Position numbers and translations under genes: made by a program
Source of the DNA: Karstenula rhodostoma CBS 690.94
Taxonomy: Eukaryota; Ascomycota; Dothideomycetes; Pleosporales; Didymosphaeriaceae
Reading direction: 5' to 3'
DNA length: 64,000 nucleotides
NCBI GenBank assembly: GCA_010093485.1
Contig: MU001499.1
Span: 1,255,397 to 1,319,396 of the forward strand
The notes under the pieces: generated by a model
Told to the model about the DNA's origin: nothing
What the model saw: only the letters and a program-made list of their open reading frames with translations
Databases searched by the model: none
Shown: in pieces, positions 1-11,249 of the stretch
How the letters are laid out: every line of letters starts with the position of its first letter
How positions within the stretch are numbered: the first letter of the stretch is position 1

Positions 1-113
1 GCCGGGTAGTGTACGCCGTGCTTGAGCAGAATGCTACGCAGCTCAGGCACCGTAATCTTGGTGGGCTCGACGCCGTCGTCCAGGTACCAGTATTCGCCGC
101 GTGCGTCGGCCAT
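1..113 (-). CDS. Src1/Heh-type inner nuclear membrane protein, N-terminal fragment
   Basis: The gene runs off the left edge, so only the first 37 residues are visible, from an ATG at 111-113. The fragment has an acidic start, then ITVPELRSILLKHGVHYP, which matches the HeH (LEM-like helix-extension-helix) domain at the N-terminus of fungal Src1/Heh1/Heh2 proteins, where the usual form is LTVPRLRSIL followed by a tyrosine-proline pair. Members of this family sit in the inner nuclear membrane, bind chromatin through this domain and help position nuclear pores and rDNA. The membrane segments and the MSC (Man1-Src1p-C-terminal) domain would lie to the left of the window. The assignment rests on one short domain, so another HeH protein is possible. 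Confidence 0.72.
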   Translation of the reverse strand, partial: MADARGEYWYLDDGVEPTKITVPELRSILLKHGVHYP

Positions 114-765
114 GGTGGGATGTCTGCGGCGGGCGCACTCTCAAAGAGAAAGTCTTTGGCAGAAAGCTTGCCCAAATTTATGAGTCTACGGGACACAGCT
201 GGTGCAGCGAAGCGCTTGATTTAGGTGGTAGCGTGCGTGGGCGCAAGGTTGTACGGCGGCGGATGTTGAGCTTCGCTGCGGGCGGGACAGCTGATGACAG
301 CTTTGTCTGCTTGGGGTCCTGACGTCGTTGGGGGCAACCGCGACCCGCCGCACGGCCCACCACCACCTTCACCGTGGCTGCCTGTTCCATCGCGACATGT
401 ATCCCATGGGGAAAACTTCTGGCTTCGCACATCAAAGTGTTTTCCTGGAAGTCTTTGGTATCCTCGATCCGAATATCCTCATATTGATTGTATCCTAGAC
501 AGTTCAACCCGTTTCAGAGTCAAAACTTTTTCGTCATCCACGTAGGGAGCTTCCGACCACATATGAACTGTCCCTGAGGACTGCACTTTCAAGTGTGCAA
601 GATATCTTTTTACATATGTAGGAAGCGCAACATGATATCTGTCAAGGAGAGACACCGACCCCACTCTTGCTGGATGCACATATACTCAGTCGTCATTTGT
701 TCTGCTCGCATAGACTATATACAGATCCACCTCTCTCCATCTCTGCATCTCTGCATCCCCGCAAT
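114..765. other. Intergenic region, no gene seen
   Basis: This stretch holds the promoter side of the Src1-like gene and the 3' side of the GH131 gene. Open frames on both strands are short, lack sensible starts and show no recognisable domain. I see no repeat or RNA gene here. Confidence 0.6.
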
Positions 766-1731
766 CTACGCCGACCTCGAGACAGAAGTAGTGAGCGAGC
801 CGCTCTCAACATACGTGCCACTGAAGTACCAATCCTCGGCACCAGTCCCGTCGTTGCCCGAGCGCGGCAATCGCAGAACGCCCAAGTGCCAGTCAGCACC
901 GTTGGAAGAGGTGCTTACAGAGAAAGGACCGGCCGTCTTGCTAAGGGCCTCGGAGCCGGTAGAGTGCCAGAACGTAACTTGGTTAGACGAAAAGTCCTGT
1001 TTGCGCGCAGGTCAGTACATATCCTCTTCGACAGTTGGGTGTTCGGCATGTACAAAATGGGTGAGGAAAGACTTACGATCTCATACGCAACGTTGTGCCA
1101 CACATCCGCCACCAACTCCACCTTCCACTTACTCTGCCCGCCCACGAACCACTGCAGATTCGTGTTGCTCGTCCCGCTCTCTCCGTTAACCCATCCGTAC
1201 TTCAGCTCCGTAAAGTGGCTCTCGAAGAACGCAATCTGGTGCTCATTCGTAGCGCTCGGCACGTTCGTCGAGCTCCGCTTGATGCTGAAATGGTAGTACA
1301 CCTTTCCGCTGTTGATGGCAGCTTTGGTCTGCGGGATGAGCTCCGTACGCCACATGTCGCTGTTCCACTTCGCCGTGTTGTCGATGGTGATCTTGGCGCC
1401 TTGCTTGCTGCCGGCATCTGCCGAGTTTTTGTACGACGGCGAGAGGTTCACGTATTTTGTGACGTCGCCCGAGCCGTGGATGTAGTATTGGTAAGGTCCG
1501 ACTTGGTTAGCCCATGACCCTAGCAGATGTGAGCTGAGTGTTGAAGAGGATGACAGAGAACGGACTTACATTTGTTGAGGTCCGCAGAAGAGGTGAACTC
1601 GTTGAATCGACCGTCCCAGAGGATTGTGCCTGGGGTCAAGTCAGGCTTGCGTGGTGAGCACAGTCGGATGGAGACGAACCAGCAGACACAGCGCTCACAA
1701 GAGCGCTCACGAGCGCTGCTTTACCAAACAT
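766..1731 (-). CDS. Secreted glycoside hydrolase family 131 protein
   Basis: Four exons are read on the minus strand: 1680-1731, 1570-1629, 1077-1519 and 766-996. The introns are 50, 50 and 80 nt, all GT-AG and all phase-consistent, giving 261 residues. The first 17 residues (MFGKAALVSALVSAVSA) form a typical signal peptide, and the mature chain starts near GTILWDGRF. The body is the GH131 module throughout: WANQVGPYQYYIHG, then NLSPSY, RTELIPQT, VYYHFSIKR, HFTELKYGW, WHNVAYEIDF, FWHSTG and ADWHLGVLRLP. GH131 enzymes are fungal secreted glucanases with mixed beta-1,3/1,4/1,6 activity on plant or fungal glucans. There is no carbohydrate-binding module. The product is therefore likely an extracellular cell-wall-degrading enzyme. 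Long open frames on the opposite strand across this gene are shadows. Confidence 0.93.
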
Positions 1732-1821
1732 GATGGAACTGATAGCAAGCAGTCCAGGTAAATGCACAGCAGGCGATCGAGAGCAGGATTTCTGTCCAAA
1801 ACCACGATACCTTCATCGCGC

Positions 1822-1828
1822 TATATAA
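1822..1828 (-). promoter_or_regulatory. Candidate TATA box of the GH131 gene
   Basis: On the minus strand the sequence reads CTTTATATAG, about 92 bp upstream of the GH131 start codon. Position and sequence fit a TATA element for an inducible secreted-enzyme gene. The transcription start is not known. Confidence 0.45.
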
Positions 1829-2596
1829 AGTCCTACCTTTCACGACCAATCTCGCCATCCATGCATCGTTTCAGTGATCCACTACCCTGCATTCATAATT
1901 CCGGGAAACAAACAACAGTACCGTGTCCAGGCCACGCAAATCCGTCGTGGCGAATGGGTGCGTGACTGACAATTTTAATCAATATTCATGTAGCCGTCGG
2001 CATTTCAGGCGCGGTCCTCGTTTAGTGGCGGCGAGGCGGTCCGGGATTAGGCTCTAGCATCAGGGTGCGAGTTTCTCCGGTTGGGGATGTAATGATGTCG
2101 TGCTCGCCGTTTAATTGTATCGGGGACAATGGTTTTCCCATCGTGTGAAGGAGGTAGTGCAGGCGCTTACTTTGTCGTCTAGAGGTGCCTCCCCGCAGAT
2201 TACCAAATGTGGCCGTCCAATGCAGGCCGAACACATTTGCAGTGTTCGTAACCAGGCAAAGCTTGTTTATTTATTCATTGCTTTAGCACATGGTCCGCAA
2301 TGCTCTTGTTCCAGTTCTTCCAGCCCAGCTGGTCTTGCAGAGCAAAGAGCATCGTTGTTGATCAAGTGATGGTAAGCCAACATGGCGCTGGAAAAAGCCG
2401 AAGTACGACGCAATTCCTCAGAGATGAGCAACAACTCCAGTCACCGGGAAACTGCTATCTTGCTGTACTCATACCCGTTGCCGTGTCTATTCATGCATTT
2501 CCCCGCAACCTACCAATGCCAAGCCACTAACCCAGTTTTGCTCCCTCCACACATCGCAATTCACCCCCGAATGACCTGCCCACCCCCACTTCCAAA
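1829..2596. other. Intergenic region between divergent genes
   Basis: This is the shared upstream region of the GH131 gene (minus) and the small acidic protein gene (plus). No coding frame with a credible start or domain is seen, and no clear repeats. Confidence 0.6.
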
Positions 2597-3076
2597 ATGC
2601 CATCAACCGCCCCCACCCTCCCCCCAAACGTCACGATATTCTCACCCAAAAATCCCGCCGCAGCGCAAAACCTCCTCAAAGCCTCCCGCTTCACGCGCCT
2701 CTCAGCAAGCGCTTCCACAACGCCAGAGCAGCTCTCCAAAGCGCTGAGCTCACACAACGGGATCAATGAGACATTCTACTCCAGCCATGGTCACGCTATC
2801 TTGATCTTTGACGGTGGGAGGGAAGGCGCGGACCTGGAGGACGCGCATCACGAGCATTTCCGCGCTGTGTGCTTGGCGCTTAAAGACGCGGATATCGGTC
2901 TTGATGTTGCGAAATGCGTGCACGATGCAGAAAGTGTATTGCAAGCGGGGTACCAACTCGATGCGATGAAGGACGGGTCGGTGCTGGTCATTGATCTTAT
3001 GCACGCGGAGGACGACGACGACGATGATGATAGCGAGGAAGAGGAGGATGAAAACAACGCGAAAGCTAGGGCATGA
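2597..3076 (+). CDS. Small hypothetical protein with an acidic C-terminus
   Basis: A single uninterrupted frame of 159 residues starts at ATG 2597 in an A-rich context. Roughly residues 1-135 look like a folded domain with alternating hydrophobic strands (HAILIFDGG near residue 66 and GSVLVIDLMH near residue 126) and two charged helices. The last 25 residues are almost entirely Asp and Glu, ending in a short basic tail. I do not recognise the family. Codon use and composition resemble neighbouring genes, and the frame has no internal stop, so I think it is expressed. It converges on the giant coiled-coil gene. The acidic tail suggests contact with basic partners such as histones or ribosomal proteins, which is speculation. 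Confidence 0.6.
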   Translation: MPSTAPTLPPNVTIFSPKNPAAAQNLLKASRFTRLSASASTTPEQLSKALSSHNGINETFYSSHGHAILIFDGGREGADLEDAHHEHFRAVCLALKDADIGLDVAKCVHDAESVLQAGYQLDAMKDGSVLVIDLMHAEDDDDDDDSEEEEDENNAKARA

Positions 3077-3486
3077 TGCTGGTATTCGAGAAAGATGTCG
3101 AAAGATCACGAACTTGAAGAGAGAATCACTACTGTCATTATTAACAAATACACACTGAACAACTTAGTGAACACAACTCCACCAACGCCCGGACCACCAA
3201 CGCCCGGAATGAATATAACCATCCACCGCCATGACCAATATCCCAGAACATCGTGTATACAAGAATCGTACGACGACCAACAAGGCGCCAAGGCGTAAAA
3301 CATGTCCTCATCCCGTCTTCCCAATCTTAAACGGATCTTCCTCCGCCTACAGCTAATTGTTTGCCGTTAGGTTTCCAGCCTGGCCAGCAACATCCCGTGG
3401 ACCACAACAACTGAACGTGCGCTTGCGAGCATCGTGACCATACCGACAGGAGCAGGTCAGACGCACAATCTGATGCGGGAGTTCTC
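3077..3486. other. Convergent 3' region with a short tandem duplication
   Basis: This lies between two convergent genes. Near 3178-3208 a 15-bp unit (CCACCAACGCCCGGA) occurs twice in tandem. Nothing else stands out. Confidence 0.5.
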
Positions 3487-6400
3487 TCATCCTACAACAC
3501 TTTCCTCTTCAGCGGCACGACGGAAGTAGTCCGCATCCTCTCCACCCTCGTTGTGAAGCACCACTCCGTTGGCAAGGGCCGCAGTTGGTAAATCCGTGCC
3601 AACGCCACTATCACTAGGCGGCGCATACATGGCCTCCTTTGCCATCTCCTCCTTGACGGCTTCCACAGCGCGGTCGACTTCAGATTCTGTGGGCATAGGC
3701 ATATCGTCACCGGCGGTCGCAGTGGAGACCTCCGAAGCAGTGATCTCGGAGGGCGCGTCGATTTCTGTGTTGGCAATAGTAGTTGTAGGCTCATCGTCTT
3801 CGGCGTCAGAATTCTCGTAGTGAGAGCCGTCATCGCTACGCTCTTCGATCGTCTCGTCGTCCTGATGCGTTCCGGAAGGAGCGTGAGAGCCATCATCGCT
3901 ACGCTCGTCGATCATCTCGTCGTCCTGATGCGTTCCAGAAGGAGTGTGAGAACCATAGGAAGTGCGACGATCGATATCGCTGCCACTCATATAGGACCCA
4001 GACGCGTAAGTGTACTCGCTTCCTGCGCCTTCGAAGCTGGAACGTCCATCGTACCCCGGGGTCTCGCCTTCGGCGTAGCTTTCAGCGTAGGAACCGGTCT
4101 CAAAGCTGTGACGACGCTCAGTGCCGGTTTGGCTCTGTGTCTCGTCATGGTCTTCTTCGATGATTGAATGAGCCTGGTCCGGTTGGGCTGCAGCGTCTTC
4201 GTCTTCTTCGCTCAAAATCTCGTTCTCCTTATTAGCCACCACAGCGCTAGGCCGACCTCCCCAAGAGCCCTTGCGCAGAGAACTGGTCTTGACCGAGTGA
4301 GCTCTCTTGAGCCCTCCAGCGTTACTAATTGTAGGTACGCTGAGCGGATAGGCTTGGGCACCCGTTGGGGCGTTGCCACTGATCTGGCTCAAAGAATGGA
4401 TACGACGAGTTGCTGGATTCTGTGGCGGGCCATTGCGACGAATCGCGGGCCGAGGTTTCAAAGCGAAAGAAAGACCATTGGCAGCTGTGCTTGGTGGAGG
4501 CATCAGTTTGCTTGCATCGGCCGTGCTGTCTGTGCTTATGCGCTTCTTGTGTTTGGTAGGGCTCTTTTGCCCGTTCTTGGCAATCATCAGGGCGCGAGAG
4601 TGGTCCATGATGCCGTTCAGGATGCGGCGTTCGAGAGCGTCTGCTTTAGCATCCATCATATGCAGCTCTTCGCGTCGTATTTCGAGCGCAGTATGCAACG
4701 AAGACACTTCACCGGTCAGGCGAACCCGTTGGTTGGCCAGGTTTTCGCGTTCGGCTTGAAGGGTTGCGACAACAGCTAAGAGTGAGTCTTTCTCTTCCTT
4801 CAGTTCCAGGATGGTGCGCTCCTTTTCTTCCCTCAATTCTGTCATAGCGCGTTCTTTTTCTTCCTTGAGCTCTTGCACCATACGCTCTTTTTCCACTTTC
4901 AAGCCTTCAACGTCGGCCTCCAGTTGCTCCTTTTGTGCAGACCTGCGCTCGACAACAAGGGCCAACTCCTCCGCCTCGCGCTCCTTCGCTTCGTTGCCGT
5001 CGGTGATGAGCTGGGTCTGCTTGGCGACAAGTTCACTTACTTCGGCGGCAGTGGCTTTGACTTGAGCGTGGATGTCGTCCAGACGTTCCAGATGAGTGGT
5101 CGACTTGGACGCTTCGTCGACCTGTTCAAGGAGCTTATCGAGCTTCTCCTGTACGGGAGCATCATCGTACTTGGGAGGCTCTGGAAGTGCAAGAATCTGG
5201 TCGAGCTTCTCCTGTACGGGAGCATCATCGTACTTGGAAGGCTCTGGAAGTGCAAGAAGCTGGTCGAGCTTCTCCTGTACGGGAGCATCGTCATACTTGG
5301 GAGGCTCTGGAAGTGCAAGAAGCTTGTCAAGCTTCTCCTGTACGGGAGCATCGTCGTACTTGGGAGGCTCTGGAAGTGCAAGAAGCTTGTCAAGCTTCTC
5401 CTGTACGGGAGCATCATCGTACTTGGGAGGCTCTGGAAGTGCAAGAAGCTTGTCAAGCTTCTCTTGCACAGGGGCGTCATCATACTTCTCAGGCAGCTCG
5501 ATCGCTGGAGGGGGCGGTGGAAGGAGCGCCGGCAGGCTTGCGAAATGCTGCTGAAGTTCTTCGGAGCGCATGCGGGCCTCTTCATTCAATGTCCGCGTAT
5601 GCTCCTCATATTCCTCCTTGGCTTTCTGTGCATGCTCGTAGTGAGCCTTCACCAAAGCCTCTATCTCATGAAGAGCAACCATAAACTTGGGGTGATACTC
5701 AGTCACGTTGTCCTGGAGACCATTGAAGATGTTCTCGATGTTCTTGAGTTCGTCACGGGTGTGGGAGTGTTCCGTTTTGTCGTCCAACTTCTGGTCTTCG
5801 AACTTGGCCATGTACTCATCAAGCTTTCCAGTCATCGCAGTAGAGTCGGTGGACCACTGAGTGGTGGCTTCTTCGAAGCGATCGTTCATGCCGGTGATAG
5901 ACGCACCAAGAGTGTCGATGGTGAGTCGCAATTCCTCGGCCATGGTTTTGGTGCTCTCGAGAATCTTTTCCTGTTCCTCGGCCTTCTCCTTCATCACCTT
6001 GGCCTGTTCGTCGGCGAGAAGCTGGGCGTCATCGTACTTGGCCATAAGGATGTCAAATCGACTGTCGATTTTCTCCACCATGGTAGCGATGATTGCTTCC
6101 TTCGCCTCGTCGTGCTTCTCGAGGTTCAGCGTAGACTTTTCAGCTTGGTCATTCTGCAAAGCTTCAATCGAACCATGAGCACGCTCAAATTCACGCGCCA
6201 CCGTCTCCATCAGCTCCTTGACATCGGTGGTTACATTGAAGTTGCCGGTAACGTTGTCTTCCAGGCTCTTAAATGACTCTTTGAGGCCATCAAGAGGGCC
6301 ACCCTCCTCCAGACTCTTCTTCATTTCCTCCTTCATATCATCGAGAACGACCTTCACATCAGTGAGGTTTTCCAAAAGGCCTGCCGCCTCTTGCTTGCGA

Positions 6401-9400
6401 TCGTCTGCGGTTTTGGCGGTGATTTCGATATCGTGCTCATACTGGTCTTTCATCTTGTCGTAGCTGTCGCGGAAGTCCTGGAATAGACCGGTCAGCTGCT
6501 CCACGTCGGCCTTCGTGGGTAGATCCTCCGGATTGGGAATCTTCAGATCGTCGAGCTTGAGCTTTACTTCATCCACAAGCAAGGTGACTGCGTCGACGTC
6601 AGTCTTCGTTGCCTTGGGATCTTCTTCGTCATCCGCCTTGCCAGCTTTCATTTCGTCCAAGACTACCTTGATGTCGTCGGCAATGACCTGGACCACGGTA
6701 ACATCTGCTTTGGATGCGCCCTCTTCCTCAAACTTCTTAGCCAGCGCTTCGATGGCTTCTGATGTAGTGCGAACAACTAGCTCAACTTCATCAAGATTCT
6801 CCTTCGTAACCATTGATGCCGGGTCGGGTAACGGAAGCTCTTCGATCTTCGCTTTCATGTTGCCAAGGAGGGTCTCTATGGCATCGGTGTCGTCTTTCAT
6901 AGCAACACCTTCCACCACAGGAGCAGGATGTTCTCGCTCCTGCAGCACTAATACAGCGGCTTGAACTTCTTTTAGCAATTCCTCGACGCTGGTAAGATCG
7001 TCTTTCATAGCAACACCTTCCACCACAGGAGCAGGGTTTTCTCGCTCCTGCAGCACCAACACAGCGGCTTGAACTTCTCTTAGCAATTCCTCGACACTGA
7101 CAAGATCGTCTTTCATTGCTGTTCCAGGCGCTGGCGTAGGCTCTCCTGCTGCCGGTGGCGTTTGAAGGTTGGCATCCATGGCTTCTACCTTGACCTGGAG
7201 TTGTGATAGCATGACCTCCATTCGCTCAAGATCGTCGCGGCGTAGGGACTCGCTGACGATCTCTCGACTGGTTGATTCAGCCAGGGCCTGCTCCGGATCC
7301 TCGGCGAGCACAATCTCGTCGCCGGTGGGCGTTGACTCTTCGTCGATGCCGTCCGCAGTGTTGTTGCCCTTCATCTTGTCGATGTCTTCGCGCAAACCCG
7401 CGAGACCACTCTTTAAAGTATCGAGGATTTCGTATGTGACCGTCATGTCCACTGGCTTGTCGACAGCCTTGAGGATGTCAGTTCGAAGTCCTTCGAGCCC
7501 TTCATTCAGTGCGTCCAGAACATCGTTTGTGGCGGACAGTTGTCGATCGGGATTATCGAGCTTCTTCTCTAGGTGAGAGCGGAGGTCATCGAGACCAAGG
7601 CGGACAGCTTCCAGAACCTCTTCGGCATCGGCACGAGCATGTTGGCGAGTCACTCCATTGGATTCTCGTACTTGTTCAAGTTCGCAACGGAAGGCCTCCA
7701 AAAGCTCCTCGTTGAAACCGGTCGCTTTTGAGCTCGCTTTGATCTCTTCAAGACCAACCTTGAGCGCTTCCAAAAGCTCCTCTTTGTCGGCTGGATCCTC
7801 AGCACGCACCAACGCGCTGCCGAGCGACTCTTTTAGATTCTCAAGGTCTCCTTGGATGGCAGCAATGCTTTCTTTAGAAGCATCTTGTTGGGATGAGCAG
7901 AGGCCATCGATCTGTTCGCGAATAGCATCAATGATATCGTCCTTGTCGGCCGTGCCACCTGACTGCACGAGACTGGTCCNNNNNNNNNNNNNNNNNNNNN
8001 NNNNNNNNNNNNNNNNNNNNNNNNNNNNNNNNNNNNNNNNNNNNNNNNNNNNNNNNNNNNNNNNNNNNNNNNNNNNNNNNNNNNNNNNNNNNNNNNNNNN
8101 NNNNTCGTCCTTGTCGGCCGTGCCACCTGACTGCACGAGACTGGTCCTGAGGGTTTCCTGTAGATTCTCGAGGTCTCCTTGAATGGCGGCAATGCTTTCT
8201 TTGGAAGCGTCTTCTTGGGATGAGCGGAGGCCATCGATTAGTTCGCGAATGGCATCGATGATATCGTCTTTATCGGCCGTGCCACCTGATTTTACGAGAC
8301 TGGCCCTGAGAGTTTCCCGCAGATGCTCGAACTCTTCTTTCATCGTCGCAAGAACATCGTCGCTACTGCTCGTTGCTGTGGTACCTTCGTCTAATCGAGC
8401 CTGAACACCAGCGAACCCGGCCTGCACCTTCTCCAGGATTTCGTCTTTGTAGATTGAAGATTCACCGAGGACAACATCCTTTAGCTGCTCGAACTCTTGT
8501 TTCATTGCTTCGTTGATCTCATCATCCGTATCCAGATCAAGGCCTCGTACTGCAACCTGCGACTTCATGTCCTCAAATCCGACGTTGAGGGCCTCGAGGA
8601 TCTCGTTCTTGTGCACCTCGGTGGTACTGCAACGCTCAGTAAGCTGCTCAAGTAGGTGTTCGAATTCGGACTTGATGAAGGATGCTGTTTCTGCTTGAGC
8701 TGATGGTTCTTCTCCACGTGGGGCTTGCTCTATGAAACCCTGGAAGTCTCCTCGCAGGCCCTCGAGTTGGGAGCGGATGTGCTCAACAGTCTCGTCCTTC
8801 TGGTTGGTCTGCGTGGCGTTGTCGATGTAGCTCTCCAGCTGGGTACGCAAATGATCCAATCCGTCACGGAGTGCGTCCAGTACTTGTTCGGTGTCGCGCC
8901 CGCTTCCCGAAGAATAAGCCTGGAATTCGGAGTGCATGTCATCGACAAGAGACTGCAATCGCTGCATGCCGGCATCATCGGTGCCCAACGACATCGTCCC
9001 AGATGACTCAAGAGCGGCCTTGACGGCGCCGTACAGGCTCTCTTGGGGAATCTCAAGCTCTTGACTGCCAGGATTATGGCTCGACAAAGCCTCTTTGACA
9101 ACTTCATAGAGTGCTTCTCGTGAGAAGCCGTCGGAGGGAGATGGGTCGTGTGCGAATGTCGGCTTGAGCTCTTCCAAACATTCGCGCACAGCCATAATCA
9201 CCTCTTCTCGAATCTCATGCGCTTCGTTGATCGGCGGAGGAAGGTTCGTATGCTGAAGAGATTCCTGGACGATTTGCTCGATCTCCTCTTTCGTTGCACC
9301 GGATCCGCGATAGTCTTGGAGTCCCTCGCGCAGACATTCCAATACTTCGTCGCGCTCCAATCCAATGGTCTCGACGTCGATGTTCGGCTTATAGGCTTCA

Positions 9401-11249
9401 AACGCCTCTCGTATGGCTGAAAGGATAGACTCTTGGTCCAAGCTTGCGGCCTGGGGCGAGCATTCCGCCAAAGCATGTTTGACCACATCGTAGACTTCGT
9501 TGTTGTCCACAGTAGTCCGGGTCACGGTGGAGGACATAGATTGTCGACGTCGTTCGCGCATAACCTTATCCATGTGCTCTTTGAGGTCTGCGAGACCTTC
9601 CTGCACAATGAAGCTGACTTGTTCCCGTTCGTTCGCTTGGCCTGCTTCGATCATGGGCTGCTCTGCCTTCGCCTGCTCGGCCTCCTCGATCTTGCGAGCA
9701 AGCTCCCGGCCCATGCCGAGCACCTCGCCCCTCAACTCCTGGATCAGAGTCTTCGTGCCCATCGTGACACAACCCGATTCAGCAACGCTGTCCTTGATCT
9801 TGCGCAGAAACTTGAGCATTTCCTCGCTGACGAAGTCGGCGGCTTTTGGGCCGACGTATGGCTTCCCACCCTCCGCAACTTGATGCAACGACAGACCCTC
9901 CGACGTTGTACGTGTTAACGGCCCGGGTGAAGGTTGGAAAGGTGCTGAAGTGGTGCGGACAAAGGGATTGTTGCCCGAACTCTGCTTGACGAACTCCACT
10001 AGCTCCGTGACCTTCTTGGCCGTCTCCCCGTTTGCATTATCAACGATCTTTTGCAGATTGTTGATTAGCCGTTCCTGCCCGTCCTTTGTAACCATCTCTC
10101 GGATGATCTTTTCCAGCATAGCAACGCTTGCTGCACCCTCGACTGAGTATGGGTTGGGACTGCCGGTTCGGTCGTCCAAGAAAAAGCTGCTCGGGGAAGC
10201 TATATTAGGAAATGTGAACTGCTTGGTGGGCGTCATATGGGGGTCCCTCTGTGAATGAGAGAACTCGGCTGCAGGACTCGAAAGGTCGCGCGCATGGTTC
10301 ATCGTCGCGACAAGGTCCTTCAACGATTTCCGAATATCCTCATCTCGTGAGTTAGTGGCTTCCTTGAGGCTGACCAAATCGGTCGCGTTGTCTTTGCTTC
10401 GCCGACTCAGTTGCGTCATATCCTTCTGCAAATTCGACACGATGGTCGCGATGCTATGGAGCTGGTTCGAAATGGCGTCTGTGTTTTGTTGAGCTGATTG
10501 CGGCGTCTTCGACGCAGTCTTGTCAATATTGAGCGGCGGAGGCGGGTCCAGGATATGTGGCGGGACGTTCATGGTTTGCAGAGCCATCATTGTTGCAGAA
10601 GGGTGCATATTCTCTCCCAGAATTGCCTTGTGTGGAGGTCGCGCCGACGGTCGCAATGAGGGGATGTCGCGGCTCGACGGGGTCGGTGTTCCTAGGTATG
10701 AGGGGCTGAGGTCACCGCCGAAGTAATCTTTACCCGTCTCTCGTGGGGGTGTTCCGGACTTGGTAGCGGGTCGTTCTGGCGATCGATCGGGCGATTTGTG
10801 GGAGTCCAAGTAGTTCCGCAGATCCTTGACGCCTGTGTTCTGAAACGATTGCATGCGCTTATGGTGGGCACCTTTGATGAGTGATCGCTCAGGGGACCTC
10901 TGCGGCATCGGGTTAGTTGTGTATGAGCTCATGGACATGCTCTCTCGCGCCTTCTCTTCCAACGCTTTGGCTGCCTGCGCAATCGCTGACGAAGTGCCTT
11001 GGCGTATGGTAAGAACGGGCGATCCAGGATTCAATGGCAGAGGCGGCGGAGCACGCTCTGGATCCGAGCTATCCCACCTGGTGCGGCGGAACCGTGTTAG
11101 CGAGGGCATTGCGAGTGTTGTTGGGGCAGTGGAAGGACAGCAGGACGTGAGACGTACATGGGGATGTGAAGCCTCGAATCAATTGAGAAAGACTGTCTGG
11201 CCCGGACGAGCTCTCTGTCGCGGGAGCTATCCCTGTCGGTGGAGGACAT
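3487..11249 (-). CDS. Giant repeat-rich coiled-coil protein (about 2560 aa)
   Basis: Two exons: 11158-11249 and 3487-11077, with an 80-nt GT-AG intron. The first exon encodes MSSTDRDSSRDRELVRAR and continues to HIPMWDSSDPERAPPPLPL across the junction. I prefer this start to the ATG at 11109, which lies inside the intron. The N-terminal 350 residues are Pro/Ser-rich and disordered. About 1,700 residues then form almost uninterrupted heptad-type coiled coil, very rich in Glu, Lys, Leu and Asp, with several tandem repeats described separately. The last 300 residues are Ser/Gly/acidic and disordered. Similar long fungal proteins are often labelled chromosome-segregation-ATPase-like, but no ATPase head or Walker motif is visible here, so a scaffold or cytoskeletal role is only a guess. 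A 125-base N gap at 7980-8104 interrupts the frame, so length and part of the repeat region are uncertain. Long plus-strand open frames over this gene, up to 467 codons, are compositional shadows. Confidence 0.85.
3822..3947 (-). repeat. 63-bp tandem duplication in the coiled-coil gene
   Basis: Two adjacent 63-bp copies encode a 21-residue unit containing SGTHQDDE and ERSDDGSHAP, close to the C-terminus of the giant protein. The copies differ at a few bases, mostly silent or conservative. Partial units continue on both sides. Confidence 0.85.
5142..5500 (-). repeat. 63-bp tandem repeat array, six copies
   Basis: Six tandem copies of a 63-bp unit start near 5142, 5205, 5268, 5331, 5394 and 5457. 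They encode a 21-residue unit KYDDAPVQEKLDKLLALPEP plus one further Pro. Inner copies are almost identical at the DNA level, pointing to recent expansion or homogenisation. The last copy (near 5457) has diverged. The 21-residue period equals three coiled-coil heptads. Confidence 0.93.
6889..7110 (-). repeat. 108-bp tandem duplication in the coiled-coil gene
   Basis: Two near-identical copies of a 36-residue unit (AMKDDL, then SVEELL, then VQAAVLVLQERE, then PAPVVEGV) are followed by the start of a third unit that decays after AMKDD. This is a separate repeat family from the 21-residue and 53-residue units. Confidence 0.85.
7836..8310 (-). repeat. 159-bp tandem repeats flanking the assembly gap
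   Basis: At least three copies of a 53-residue unit (SGGTADKDDIIDAIRE, then SSQ.DASKESIAAIQGDLE, then LRTSLV) are present in tandem. The distance from 8105 to the matching point at 8264 is exactly 159 bp. The sequence on each side of the gap carries the same 43-base string, so the gap falls inside this array. Confidence 0.9.
7980..8104. other. Assembly gap (125 N)
   Basis: A run of 125 unknown bases lies within the coding repeat array. If one 159-bp unit were missing, the gap should be 116 bases. The actual placeholder is 9 bases longer, which happens to keep the frame. The true number of repeat units is unknown. Confidence 1.

Noticed and set aside
593..1296. Plus-strand frames of 198 and 209 codons over the GH131 gene
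   Set aside because: The minus strand gives a complete four-exon GH131 protein with signal peptide. The plus frames have no domain.
4873..6276. 467-codon plus-strand open frame, and many others, over the giant coiled-coil gene
   Set aside because: They mirror the repeat and codon bias of the minus-strand gene, have leucine/valine/serine-rich nonsense composition and no domain. They are antisense shadows.
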